DNA of 31,712 nt from Dehalococcoidia bacterium (GCA_030690405.1 JAUYGU010000137.1:1-31712); one strand, 5' to 3'; numbered from the stretch's first letter, positions 17,759-24,717 are shown. Translations and numbers: made by a program. Notes: generated by a model from the letters alone, not told the origin.

Positions 17759-18082
17759 TCAGCGGTACTCCTCCCGCGGCGGCGAGAAGATATCGACGCA
17801 GACGCTGGGCGCCAGCGCCGTGACCTGGTGGGGCAGGTTGGAGGGCACCAGCCAGCAGTCGCCCGGGCCAAGCTCGCACCTCTCGTCCCCCAGCTCGAAC
17901 AGGAAGCGGCCGGACACCAGGTAGCCGGTCTGCTCGTGGGGGTGCGTGTGCGTGGGGACGACGGCGGCGTCGTCCATCGTCACTTCGACCAGCATCAGCC
18001 GTTCGCCGGCGGTCAGCGTGCGGCGGACGACGCCGGGGAACATCTCGACCGGGGTTGCCGAGTCGTGCGGGATCAGGGGCAT
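17759..18082 (-). CDS. small cupin-domain protein
   Basis: 107 residues forming one cupin barrel. Motif 1 is THTHPHEQTGYLVSGRFLFE (residues 43-62), with two to three His and a Glu metal ligand; motif 2 is GPGDCWLVPSNLPHQV with the last His ligand. Such stand-alone cupins range from sugar isomerases to ligand sensors; the substrate cannot be told. GGAGGTG lies eight bases before ATG 18082, and a promoter overlaps the end of the broken methyltransferase upstream, so it is transcribed on its own. Confidence 0.88.
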   Translation of the reverse strand: MPLIPHDSATPVEMFPGVVRRTLTAGERLMLVEVTMDDAAVVPTHTHPHEQTGYLVSGRFLFELGDERCELGPGDCWLVPSNLPHQVTALAPSVCVDIFSPPREEYR

Positions 18083-18112
18083 GGCAACACCTCCAGTTGG
18101 GGGACTGCCGCC

Positions 18113-18141
18113 AGACTAGAGCAGCGCCGCCGCCGCGTCAA
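18113..18141 (-). promoter_or_regulatory. promoter of the cupin gene
   Basis: Minus-strand TTGACG (18136-18141) and TAGTCT (18113-18118) are 17 bases apart, about 31 bases upstream of the cupin start. The -10 is weak. The -35 overlaps the stop of the preceding pseudogene. Confidence 0.45.
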
Positions 18142-18950
18142 CGGGGGCGTTCCGCCACGAACAGCGCACGGCGTAGCAGCCCGGATTCGATGGCCCGTGC
18201 CTGCAGACGGTAGTCGCGCTGCCTCTCGTGAAACGGGGCTTCACCCTCCGCCTCGCTGAGCTGGCCGGCGTAGCGCGCTCTGGCTTCGTACCAGGCCCGC
18301 GTCGCCCGGAGGAAGGCCTCGGTCACGTCGATCTCCCTCACAGCGTTGAATCCGGCTGAGCGAAGCAGCTCGGCCTGCTGGCGCCCGCGCGAGGTCACCG
18401 CCGAGGGCCCGGCGCGGGCAGCGCGGCGATACTCAGCCTGAGAAAGGCCGGACGGTATGAAGATGGTGTAGAAGGCGATCCTTCCGGCCGGCCGCAGCAG
18501 CCGCTTGCAGGCTCTCAACACGGAGAGCTTGGAGCGTATTCATCACATCGTATCCGTGTGGACAACCGCGTCGAACACACCGGACGGGAACGGAAGGTGC
18601 TCCGCGGCGGCCCTCACGAAAGAGGCGCGATCGGAGATCCGCCCTTCGCGGGCGCGCTTGACGGCGGTGGCCAACCCCGGCGCTGGGATGTCGGCCAGGA
18701 CGACACGGCATCCGGTCTGCTGGGCCAGGTAGAGGCCCGGCCAGCCCCGTCCCGCGCCGACGTCGAGGAGCAGCGTCCGCGGTCGCAGGCGGAGCTCCGG
18801 TATGAGCGCGTTCGCCTGCGCCACGGTCGTATAGCCGCTGGCGCCCACGTTGGCGCCGATCACCTCCCTCTCGACGGCGAGCGCCGCGTCCGTGACGGGC
18901 AGGCTATAGCGGTCGTGGAACCTTCTGATTGTGTCCTTGTCGCGTGCCAT
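18138..18950 (-). pseudogene. SAM-dependent methyltransferase interrupted by two adjacent TGA codons
   Basis: The N-terminal part (to 18546) has the class I Rossmann SAM site LLLDVGAGRGWPGLYLAQQ, then VVLADIPAPG and FDAVVHTDTM. It is stopped by TGA TGA (18545-18540). The same frame then continues without a break: IRSKLSVLRACKRLLRPAGR, GRIAFYTIF, and a full C-terminal domain to 18138. Methyltransferases of this type run DAVxxxDxxxHxxDKxxxLRACxRLLRPGGR, so exactly the position of the two stops should be coding. A GTG at 18521 could restart the C-terminal half, but it would lack the SAM site. It follows purE by nine bases. Sequencing error, true pseudogene and restart are alternatives. Confidence 0.8.
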
Positions 18951-18959
18951 CGCTACCCC

Positions 18960-19412
18960 TTAGCCCTCCGACTGCTTCCGCCGGTAGGCCTCCAGCGCCT
19001 CGCGAACGCCTTCGTGCTTGAGGGCGAGGATGGCGGCAGCGTAGAGCGCGGCGTTCTTCGCGCCGTTCACGGCCATGCAGGCGACGGGCACGCCCGGTGG
19101 CATCTGGGCGATCGAGAGGAGCGCGTCCAGCCCCGACATCCCCGGCCTGCCGACCGGCACGCCGATCACCGGCAGCGCCGTCCAGGCGGCGACGACGCCC
19201 GGCAGGTGGGCGGCCATCCCGGCGGCGGCGATAATCACCTCGAACCCGCGCTCCGCCGCTGTGGAGGCGAACTCCTGCACCTTAGCGGGCGAGCGGTGCG
19301 CGGACATGACGTGCAGCTCGTGCTCGATTCCGAGCTCGCTCAGCGTTTGGAGGCAGGGCTCCAGCACGGCCACATCGGACTGGGAGCCGGCGAGGACGGC
19401 TACGCGGGGCAT
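18960..19412 (-). CDS. purE: 5-(carboxyamino)imidazole ribonucleotide mutase
   Basis: 150 residues, PurE length. The active-site pieces are present: AGSQSDVAVLEPC (8-20), MSAHRSPAKV (35-44), AAAGMAAHLPGVVAAWTALP and GVPVG with the SIAQMPPGVPVA block. This is the class I mutase that acts on N5-CAIR and normally needs PurK; no purK is in the window. Its ATG overlaps the stop of the short hicA as TGATG, so translation is likely coupled to the toxin-antitoxin genes upstream. Confidence 0.95.
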   Translation of the reverse strand: MPRVAVLAGSQSDVAVLEPCLQTLSELGIEHELHVMSAHRSPAKVQEFASTAAERGFEVIIAAAGMAAHLPGVVAAWTALPVIGVPVGRPGMSGLDALLSIAQMPPGVPVACMAVNGAKNAALYAAAILALKHEGVREALEAYRRKQSEG

Positions 19413-19561
19413 CAGTCTGTGAAGAAGTGTGGCCGAAGCTCGTCCGCGGAGGTTCGGCGGAGCTTGACGTGGCTCCCCCGCTGAGAGTGGACGTCGAAGC
19501 CGGAGCGCTTCAAGATCGCGATGACTTCCTTCCCTGACAGCCGCCGCAGTTTAGGCGACAC
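19412..19561 (-). CDS. hicA: HicA-like mRNA interferase, internally shortened (49 aa)
   Basis: GTG 19561 overlaps the hicB stop. The product begins MSPKLRRLSGKEVIAILKRS and continues GFDVHSQRGSHVKLRR, a textbook HicA N-terminus with the catalytic His in RGSHVKL. It then jumps to TSADELRPHFFTD and stops. Ordinary HicA proteins (60-85 aa) have a VP-x-H/N segment and a GTLRxIxRQ helix between these parts. The ending ELRxHF is a normal extreme C-terminus for some HicA proteins, so an internal in-frame deletion is the simplest reading. It is probably inactive as an RNase, or altered. The stop overlaps the purE start. Confidence 0.7.
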   Translation of the reverse strand: MSPKLRRLSGKEVIAILKRSGFDVHSQRGSHVKLRRTSADELRPHFFTD

Positions 19562-19781
19562 GCTCGAAAGGCTGAAGCTCCAGCGTCACCAAAAGCGTAG
19601 GGTCAGGGGCGAGGCCGAAGTCCTCCGGATCTTCTCCTTCCAGGTGCAGGGCGATGGCTTCCTCCAGATTAGCGATGGTTTCGTCCAGGGTCTTGCCCTG
19701 GGTGACAACCGAGACCTCCAGGCACTCGGCTACGTAGTACGCATCGCCTTTTCTTATGAACGCTTTGATTGTGCGCTGCAT
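19551..19781 (-). CDS. hicB: HicB-like antitoxin
   Basis: 76 residues with the partial RNase H-like HicB fold: FIRKGDAYYVAECLEVSVVT (8-27), TQGKTLDETIANLEEAIALH (27-46), and a short tail without a separate DNA-binding domain. HicB neutralises HicA. It is preceded by GAGGAGG and an extended -10 element, and its stop overlaps the GTG of the shortened hicA. Confidence 0.85.
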   Translation of the reverse strand: MQRTIKAFIRKGDAYYVAECLEVSVVTQGKTLDETIANLEEAIALHLEGEDPEDFGLAPDPTLLVTLELQPFERVA

Positions 19782-19800
19782 CTCTTAGCCCTCCTCACGC

Positions 19801-19809
19801 ATTCTATCA
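19801..19809 (-). promoter_or_regulatory. extended -10 promoter before hicB-hicA-purE
   Basis: On the minus strand TGATAGAAT fits the extended -10 pattern TGnTATAAT, about 20 bases before ATG 19781. There is no clear -35. It would give purE a local promoter in addition to read-through from purD. Confidence 0.5.
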
Positions 19810-19820
19810 TGCGTATACCT

Positions 19821-21101
19821 TCACTCCACGCGCGCGGCCTGGGCCGGGGCGGCGATGTCGCTACGGTAGTGGCGGCGGGAGAAGTGGATGCGCTGCACGT
19901 TGCGGTAGACCTTCGCCCGCGCCTCGGTCAGGCTCTCCCCCAGGGCGGCGACGGTGAGGACGCGGCCGCCGCTGGTGACAACGCCGCCGTCCTCCGCCAG
20001 CGCCGTCCCGGCGTGGAAGACGAGGACGTCCGGCTCAACCTGACCCAGGCCGGCGATCGGGAAGCCGGTGGCGTACTCCTCCGGGTAGCCGCCGGAGGCG
20101 AGGACGACGCCGGCGCAGGCCTGCTCCGACCACTCTATCTGAAGCTCGTGGAGGCGGTTGTTGACGACGGCGAGGCAGATCTCCAGGAGGTCGGTCTTGA
20201 GGCGGGGCAGGAGCACCTGCGCCTCCGGGTCGCCCAGGCGGCAGTTGAACTCCAGCACTTTGGGTCCGTCCGCCGTGACCATGATGCCGGGATAGAGCGC
20301 ACCGCGATAGGGCAGTCCCTCCGCCGCCATCGCAGCGACGGCGGCCGCCGTCACCTCCCGGTCAATCCGGGAGGCGGTGGCCTCGTCGAGCCAGCCGGGC
20401 GGGCTGTAGGCGCCCATGCCGCCGGTGTTGAGCCCCTCGTCGCCGTCCAGCGCCCGCTTGTAGTCGCAGGAGAACGGCATCGGGGCCGTCGTCCGGCCGT
20501 CGCTGAAGGCGTGGGCGGAGACCTCGCGTCCCTCCAGCCGCTCCTCGATGACGACCGTGCGGCCGGCCTCCCCGAACGCCGCCTCCTCCCCCATCATCGA
20601 GTCGATAGCTTGGAGCGCCTCCTCCTTCGACCCGCAGACGATCGCCCCCTTGCCGGCGGCCAGGCCGTCCGCCTTCACCACAGGCGCCTCGGCCAGCGCC
20701 TCGACGTAGTTGCGGGCGTCCGTGCGGTTGCTGAAGACGGCGGTGCGGGCGGTGGGGATGCCGTGGCGCTGCATCAGCTCCTTGGCGAACGCCTTGGAGG
20801 ATTCGATGCGCGCCGCCGCCCGGCTGGGGCCGAAGGCGGCGATCCCCGCCACGGCCAGCCGGTCCACCAGCCCGCGCGCCAGCGGCTCCTCCGGCCCCAC
20901 GACGACGAGCTGGCAGCGGTTATCGCGGGCGGCGCGGGCCAGCCCCTCCAGGTCGGCGGCGCTGAGGGGGAGGTTCGTCGCCAGGGTGGCGGTGCCGGCG
21001 TTCCCCGGCGCGACGAACAGGTCGGTCAGCCGGGGCGACTGGCGCAGCTTCCAGGCGATGGCGTGCTCGCGGGCGCCGGAGCCGACCAGCAGGACGTTCA
21101 T
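19821..21101 (-). CDS. purD: phosphoribosylamine--glycine ligase (GAR synthetase)
   Basis: 426 residues. It ligates glycine to phosphoribosylamine with ATP, purine step 2. ATP-grasp landmarks: NVLLVGSGAREHAIAWKL (2-19), VVGPEEPLARGLVD, SSKAFAKELM, VVKADGLAAGKGAIVC, LNTGGMGAYSPP and PKVLEFNCRLGDPEAQVLLP with the metal-binding Glu and Asn. It is complete and shows no damage. ATG 21101 overlaps the PIN toxin stop as ATGA. With no promoter in between, it is apparently expressed from the toxin-antitoxin promoter at 22008-22036. Confidence 0.96.
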   Translation of the reverse strand: MNVLLVGSGAREHAIAWKLRQSPRLTDLFVAPGNAGTATLATNLPLSAADLEGLARAARDNRCQLVVVGPEEPLARGLVDRLAVAGIAAFGPSRAAARIESSKAFAKELMQRHGIPTARTAVFSNRTDARNYVEALAEAPVVKADGLAAGKGAIVCGSKEEALQAIDSMMGEEAAFGEAGRTVVIEERLEGREVSAHAFSDGRTTAPMPFSCDYKRALDGDEGLNTGGMGAYSPPGWLDEATASRIDREVTAAAVAAMAAEGLPYRGALYPGIMVTADGPKVLEFNCRLGDPEAQVLLPRLKTDLLEICLAVVNNRLHELQIEWSEQACAGVVLASGGYPEEYATGFPIAGLGQVEPDVLVFHAGTALAEDGGVVTSGGRVLTVAALGESLTEARAKVYRNVQRIHFSRRHYRSDIAAPAQAARVE

Positions 21102-21517
21102 GCGATGAGACGGCTGGCGATACCCAGGGTGCGCGCGCTCTCGTGCAGTCCGCGATCCACGGTCACAACAGCGCAGTCTTGAATCTGGGCCACCGCGAGG
21201 TATTGTACATCATATGCCTTGGCGTGGCCGAGACGGCGCGCCAGGTCCAGGGCCCGCAGGTAGACCTCCGGTGTGTGCACGACGGATATCGGCAGCCGCA
21301 GGAAGCTGCCGAGGGCCGCCTCCGCCTCCTCGTGCAGGACGCCGCCCAGGTGGACGTAGCGGCGGAGCACGGAGGTGGTCTCGGCGAACAGCAGCGGCGG
21401 CGCCAGGAGCTGGCCGTCATCGTCCAGGGCTTCCGCCCAGAACGGCCGCACGGCCTCGCTGGAGGGGACGGGCAGCAGGAGGGGGATAACGGCGCTCGTG
21501 TCGACGCAGAACGTCAC
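21098..21517 (-). CDS. PIN-domain (VapC-like) ribonuclease toxin
   Basis: 139 residues with the four acidic active-site residues of a PIN nuclease: D6 in CVDTSA, E46 in FAETTSV, D103 in AYDVQYLAVA and D121 in VTVDRGL. VapC toxins cleave tRNA or rRNA. It starts three bases after the stop of its probable antitoxin and overlaps purD. All catalytic residues are intact, so it should be active. Confidence 0.88.
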   Translation of the reverse strand: MTFCVDTSAVIPLLLPVPSSEAVRPFWAEALDDDGQLLAPPLLFAETTSVLRRYVHLGGVLHEEAEAALGSFLRLPISVVHTPEVYLRALDLARRLGHAKAYDVQYLAVAQIQDCAVVTVDRGLHESARTLGIASRLIA

Positions 21518-21520
21518 GGG

Positions 21521-21880
21521 CTAGTGCTCTTCGCGGTCGATGCGCACCATCTCTACGGCGTCGACCGTCAGGTCGCGGCCCAGCCTCCTGCGGATCGCCT
21601 CTCTCCCGGCGTCGATCTCTCTCATCAGGCTTGTAGTCTTCCTGTCCATCGTCGTCCTCTCCAGTACGGCCGCCGGCTCCGCGATTCTCAAGGCGCCCGG
21701 CTTCGGCGCTGGATACCGGAACGGCCGGCCGGCCAGCGAGGCCTCATCTATGAACCACTGCTGGCCGATGCGCCGCCCCTTCAGCTTCCCCTCGCGGAGG
21801 TAGCGCCGCACCTGCTCGATAGAGCGGCTGAGGCGGCGCGCCGCCTCCTGTACGGTGATCATCCCTTCCGGTTCGTTCAT
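21521..21880 (-). CDS. HTH (excisionase/MerR-like) antitoxin of the PIN toxin
   Basis: 119 residues. Residues 7-45 (ITVQEAARRLSRSIEQVRRY and then LREGKLKGRRIGQQWFID) form the winged helix-turn-helix used by excisionase-like DNA binders. The C-terminal half is charged and helical, suited to wrapping a toxin. ATG 21880 is chosen because the HTH alignment begins just after it and GGAGAAGG lies upstream; the frame is open to 21937. Its position directly before a PIN gene and behind a palindromic promoter supports an autoregulating antitoxin. Partnership is inferred. Confidence 0.75.
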   Translation of the reverse strand: MNEPEGMITVQEAARRLSRSIEQVRRYLREGKLKGRRIGQQWFIDEASLAGRPFRYPAPKPGALRIAEPAAVLERTTMDRKTTSLMREIDAGREAIRRRLGRDLTVDAVEMVRIDREEH

Positions 21881-21961
21881 CCCGGTGCCTTCTCCTGTTT
21901 CGCCCCCCGCAGCGCTGCCTACACCACCCTGAAGCATTGCCTGTGGGGTCTCCGGCTCTTA

Positions 21962-21976
21962 GCGCCCTTAGGGCGC
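21962..21976 (-). promoter_or_regulatory. 15-bp palindrome in the antitoxin leader
   Basis: GCGCCCT-t-AGGGCGC is a perfect inverted repeat between the promoter and the antitoxin start. It could be a second operator or an RNA hairpin. Confidence 0.4.
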
Positions 21977-21992
21977 GGCACTGGGCAGTACT

Positions 21993-22036
21993 GTTGTTGC
22001 CATCAACAACATACAGGCAAGCGATGGACCTGTCAA
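21993..22036 (-). promoter_or_regulatory. promoter with overlapping operator for HTH-PIN-purD
   Basis: Minus-strand TTGACA (22031-22036, perfect) and TATGTT (22008-22013) are 17 bases apart. A perfect inverted repeat, GTTGTTG-ccat-CAACAAC (21993-22010), covers the downstream edge of the -10 and the start site. A repressor bound there would block transcription. This is the usual geometry of toxin-antitoxin autoregulation. The run of eight C just upstream on this strand is a possible weak spot for sequence accuracy. Confidence 0.75.
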
Positions 22037-22059
22037 GGGGGGGGTGGGGAGGCTAAGCC

Positions 22060-22422
22060 TCAGCTGATCTGGAGCACGACGATGACGAGGGCGGCGACGG
22101 CGGCCGCCAGCCCCGCCGTCCACTTCTGCCAGACCTGGAGCCGCTCCGACTGCCGCGAGTGGTGTTCCAGCGTGCGCTGAAGGCTCTCCGCCTGGGCGGC
22201 GATGGCGCGCTCGAACTGGCGAGCGTAGACGCGGCGGCCCTTCTCGAACTGCCGCAGCAGCTCGTGCTGAAGGTCCGCCACCTCCGTGAGGAGGCGGACC
22301 AGCGGCGCGTGCACGGCGGGCGCCGTGCCGTTCCCGCCGAGCCCGGTGCCGCAGTGCGGGCAGAAGCGGGCGCCGCGCAGGTCTTCGGCGTCGCAGTTGG
22401 GACAGGTGACGGTATCGATCAT
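22060..22422 (-). CDS. zinc-ribbon, coiled-coil, tail-anchored membrane protein
   Basis: 120 residues in three parts. A rubredoxin-like zinc ribbon comes first, with CPNC at 7-10 and CPHC at 21-24. A long helical segment rich in Gln, Glu and Arg follows (about 43-98), probably a coiled coil. A single C-terminal membrane helix (about 103-118) ends at QIS. There is no signal peptide, so the ribbon should face the cytoplasm. Function unknown. I chose ATG 22422; the frame extends four codons to a TTG. A GATGTT-actag-AACATC inverted repeat lies at 22458-22474 in its leader. Confidence 0.75.
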   Translation of the reverse strand: MIDTVTCPNCDAEDLRGARFCPHCGTGLGGNGTAPAVHAPLVRLLTEVADLQHELLRQFEKGRRVYARQFERAIAAQAESLQRTLEHHSRQSERLQVWQKWTAGLAAAVAALVIVVLQIS

Positions 22423-22480
22423 GGCTACCTGCAAATAGGGACGCGGCAGGCGCGCGCGATGTTACTAGAACATCCTTGCG

Positions 22481-23008
22481 CTACGCGCGGTCGAGCTCGA
22501 AGATGAGCTCTAGGCCGTCCTCATCGTCGATCTGCTCGCCGACCTGGCGGAAGCCCATCTTCGCCGCCATCGCCAGGGAGGGCGCGTTGTCCGGCGAGAT
22601 AGAGAGCCGGAACAGCCGCACGCCGTGCTCCCGCAGCGTCCAGTCCATCATCCCCCGGGCCGCCTCCAGCGCGTAGCCGCGGCGGCGGAACGGCGGCAAC
22701 ACCGTGTACCCCATCTCCGCCATCCCCCGCTCGTCCGGCGGGCCATGGAAGCCGATGTGGCCCAGCATCCCGCGCTCCCGGTCTCGCGGCACCATCGCCC
22801 GGACGAGCCAGGGCTGTACGGCGGCATCCTCCCGCATCTGGCGGAGCCGCAGGCGCAGGAACCGCTCGTCGTGGGGGTCCGGCCAGCCCTCCGCCAGCTT
22901 GAAGCCGGCGGCCGCTTCCGTCTCCACCCGCTGGCCCGCCAGCAGCGCCTCGATGAGCGCCGATGACATCGAGACGAGCTCCAGGCGTTCGGTGCGGATG
23001 GCGCTCAG
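22481..23008 (-). CDS. GNAT-family N-acetyltransferase, RimJ/RimL-like
   Basis: 175 residues from the start used here. The acetyl-CoA loop is RRRGYALEAARGMMDW, preceded by GHIGFHGPP and MGYTVLPPFR and followed by SISPDNAPSLAMAAKMGFRQ, a standard RimJ/RimL layout. The first ATG (22969) would remove the family's conserved first strand; immediately upstream in frame the sequence reads LSAIRTERLELVS, which is that strand. The nearest start-like codon is CTG 23008, overlapping the stop of the lipoprotein gene as CTGA, without a ribosome binding site. It probably depends on coupling to the lipoprotein gene. Substrate unknown. Confidence 0.85.
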   Translation of the reverse strand: MSAIRTERLELVSMSSALIEALLAGQRVETEAAAGFKLAEGWPDPHDERFLRLRLRQMREDAAVQPWLVRAMVPRDRERGMLGHIGFHGPPDERGMAEMGYTVLPPFRRRGYALEAARGMMDWTLREHGVRLFRLSISPDNAPSLAMAAKMGFRQVGEQIDDEDGLELIFELDRA

Positions 23009-23895
23009 GGGATCGCGAACGGCAACTCGCCCTGGACGTCGGCGCCGCCCGGACCGTACTTGCCCTTGAGGACGAAGGCGTACTCACCTTCGGGCGGGTC
23101 GTCGATCTCGAATCGGACGGAGAGGTCGGGGATGGTGGTGCCTTCCTTGCCCTGGAGCAGCTCGTTGACGTCGCTGACGCCGTCCGACCGCACGGCCACG
23201 GCGGTGCCATCGGGCAGTTTGAGGGCGACGTTCGGGTCCTGGAGGACGCCCTGCCCGATCTGGATTCCGGCGCTGGGCGTGGCGGAGAAGCGGATGGTCA
23301 GCGCCAGGTGGCCTTTCTCGACCTCCGAGTGCTTTTCCGGCAGGTCTGCCCGCAGCTCGTCGCCCTGGGGGCCCAGCGGTACCTTGGCCTGGTTGTTATC
23401 GGGGTTGCCGATGATGAGTGTGGCGTTGCCGAATCCGAACTCTTCGTCCGCGGAGAAGGCGAACACGCCCTTCCCAGAGAGGCCGCCGGGGACGGTTGGC
23501 AGCTCCTGCTCGAGGGCCGAGTCGGTGTAGCTCTGGCCGCCGGACGTCAGCGCGAGCTGGGAGTCGAACGACGCGTCCGACGAGCCCAGGTTCTCGAACG
23601 TGGCTTCGATGGTGACAGTTGTGGAGCCGAAGTCGCCGGCCGTGAGGGTTGCCTCGCCGAGGGTGACCTTCCAGCCGGCGTGCCAGAACGACTCGTCCAC
23701 CTGGACGGTGTCTTCCCCGCCCGCGGCCTCGGTGGGGGTCTCCTCCGCAGCCGGGCTGGGCTCTTTCGTCTCCTCGGCCTCCGGCTTGCTGCCGCCGCCG
23801 CAGGCCGCCAGCGCCAGCACGGCGATCAGCGTCGCCGCGAGGAGCGCGGCGCGCCGCAACCAGCCGATGGGATGCGTCTCTGAATCAATGTGCAT
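23005..23895 (-). CDS. lipoprotein with DUF4352-like beta domain
   Basis: 296 residues. Signal peptide with WLRR n-region and lipobox LALAAC (Cys32), then a Glu/Pro/Thr-rich linker, then a beta-rich domain (VTLGEATLTAG, VTIEATFENLGSSDASF, LALTSGGQSYTDSALEQELP). That pattern resembles DUF4352-type immunoglobulin-like lipoproteins, with a second, unrecognised beta region after it. ATG 23895 is chosen because AGGAGG lies eight bases upstream. That ribosome binding site is embedded in a perfect 24-bp hairpin (23896-23949) directly abutting the start codon, so expression may be strongly structure-controlled. Confidence 0.82.
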   Translation of the reverse strand: MHIDSETHPIGWLRRAALLAATLIAVLALAACGGGSKPEAEETKEPSPAAEETPTEAAGGEDTVQVDESFWHAGWKVTLGEATLTAGDFGSTTVTIEATFENLGSSDASFDSQLALTSGGQSYTDSALEQELPTVPGGLSGKGVFAFSADEEFGFGNATLIIGNPDNNQAKVPLGPQGDELRADLPEKHSEVEKGHLALTIRFSATPSAGIQIGQGVLQDPNVALKLPDGTAVAVRSDGVSDVNELLQGKEGTTIPDLSVRFEIDDPPEGEYAFVLKGKYGPGGADVQGELPFAIP

Positions 23896-23949
23896 GGTGG
23901 CCCTCCTCATTTGAGCGCGTGGCTGCGCGCTCAAATGAGGAGGGCCACC
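23896..23949 (-). repeat. 24-bp perfect inverted repeat covering a ribosome binding site
   Basis: Two perfect 24-base arms (23896-23919 and 23926-23949) flank a 6-base loop. The arm next to the lipoprotein start contains GAGGAGG; the other contains its complement. In the minus-strand message the hairpin would end at the base before ATG 23895 and bury the ribosome binding site. There is no T-tract on either side. Confidence 0.9.
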
Positions 23950-23957
23950 GAGAAGCG

Positions 23958-23983
23958 AACAGGGGCCCGATTGGGCCCCTGTT
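23958..23983 (-). terminator. terminator-like hairpin after the double zinc-ribbon gene
   Basis: AACAGGGGCCC and GGGCCCCTGTT form an 11-bp perfect stem around the four bases 23969-23972, 20 bases after the stop at 24004. No clear T-run follows on either strand, so termination efficiency is uncertain. Confidence 0.5.
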
Positions 23984-24003
23984 ACGCATGTCTGCTGCGA
24001 CGA

Positions 24004-24315
24004 TTAGTATCGGCGCGGCGCCGACGGCTGCTTGCTGAAGCAGTCGCTGCAATAGACCGGCCGCACTCCGCTGGGGAGAAACGGTACCTGCGTCTGCTTG
24101 CCGCACTGGGCGCACGTGGCCGGGTGCATCTCGCGCCTTTCGCTGGTGTACCCGCCGCCGTTACCGCCGCCGGAGCGGCGGCTGGCGCGACAGAGGGGAC
24201 AGCGCTTGGGCTCGTTGGTGTAGCCCTTCTCGGCGTGGTACTGCTGGTCGTCCGCGCTGAACGTGAACTCCTGGCTGCAGTCCTGACATGTGAGTGTCCT
24301 GTCTTCGTAGCTCAT
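24004..24315 (-). CDS. small protein with two zinc-binding ribbons
   Basis: 103 residues. The first module is LTCQDCSQEFTFSADDQQYH followed by KGYTNEPKRCPLCR (a four-Cys ribbon with a characteristic FTFSxxDQxxxxxKG core). A Gly/Ser/Tyr hinge with Arg and Glu follows, and then CAQCGK with PVYCSDCF as a second ribbon. Such proteins are common in Chloroflexota and some Firmicutes and are of unknown function; nucleic-acid binding is plausible. ATG 24315 has AAAGGAGG ten bases upstream. Confidence 0.85.
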   Translation of the reverse strand: MSYEDRTLTCQDCSQEFTFSADDQQYHAEKGYTNEPKRCPLCRASRRSGGGNGGGYTSERREMHPATCAQCGKQTQVPFLPSGVRPVYCSDCFSKQPSAPRRY

Positions 24316-24422
24316 TGATGATGGCCTCCTTTCCTTCGTATTTGGCAAAGGTTCGACCATCTGAGCCGAAGACGTCTGGGAACCAGGGTCACCGGGTAAG
24401 GGAAGAAACTGTTACCGTAGCA

Positions 24423-24431
24423 AGTGTAGCA
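24423..24431 (-). promoter_or_regulatory. possible extended -10 promoter of the zinc-ribbon gene
   Basis: Minus-strand TGCTACACT fits the extended -10 pattern. It would give a leader of about 100 bases before ATG 24315, long compared with other leaders here. No convincing -35. Confidence 0.35.
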
Positions 24432-24469
24432 CGCCGGGCGGGGTTTTCATAGTGCCGGACGCCATCGGC

Positions 24470-24690
24470 GCCCGCCCTTCGACAGGCTCAGGGTGAGCGC
24501 GGAGCGGGGAGGGGGCACCGCGCATTGAAATGCGCGGCTTGGTTGCCCGAAGCCGCCGCATTCATTCGGCGGGTGTCGGATCCCCTCCGGGAGCGCGAGA
24601 TTCTTCGCTGCGCTCAGAATGACAGGGCAGGCAGGCTCTCGCCCAGGCGAGTCGCCTCCGGCGACAGGCTGAGCGCTCAGGGCGAGCGGG
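24470..24690 (+). repeat. second modular palindromic repeat cluster
   Basis: The gap 24432-24717 has no gene. It contains CCCTTCGACAGGCTCAGGG-like sequence (from about 24476), a perfect hairpin CCGCGCATT-ga-AATGCGCGG (24518-24537), the GAGATTCTTCG...CTCAGAATGACAGGGC element (24597-24628, shared with 6049-6088), and the hairpins CTCGCC-ca-GGCGAG (24638-24651) and TCGCC-tcc-GGCGA (24652-24664). It is assembled from the same kinds of module as the 5921-6086 cluster. Confidence 0.7.
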
Positions 24691-24717
24691 GGTGAAGCCG
24701 GGGCCGGGAGCCGGCCG

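Noticed and set aside
18540..18545. TGA TGA read as Trp or selenocysteine
   Set aside because: Other genes here stop with TGA, no SECIS-like hairpin was seen, and family members have no Cys/Sec pair at this place.
18433..18711. 92-codon ORF spanning the methyltransferase break, as evidence of programmed frameshifting
   Set aside because: Its translation has no methyltransferase similarity. The true sequence continues in the original frame after the stops.
22037..22049. G8-T-G4 run as a G-quadruplex
   Set aside because: Only two long G runs; four are needed for a standard quadruplex. It is more important as a possible homopolymer error site.
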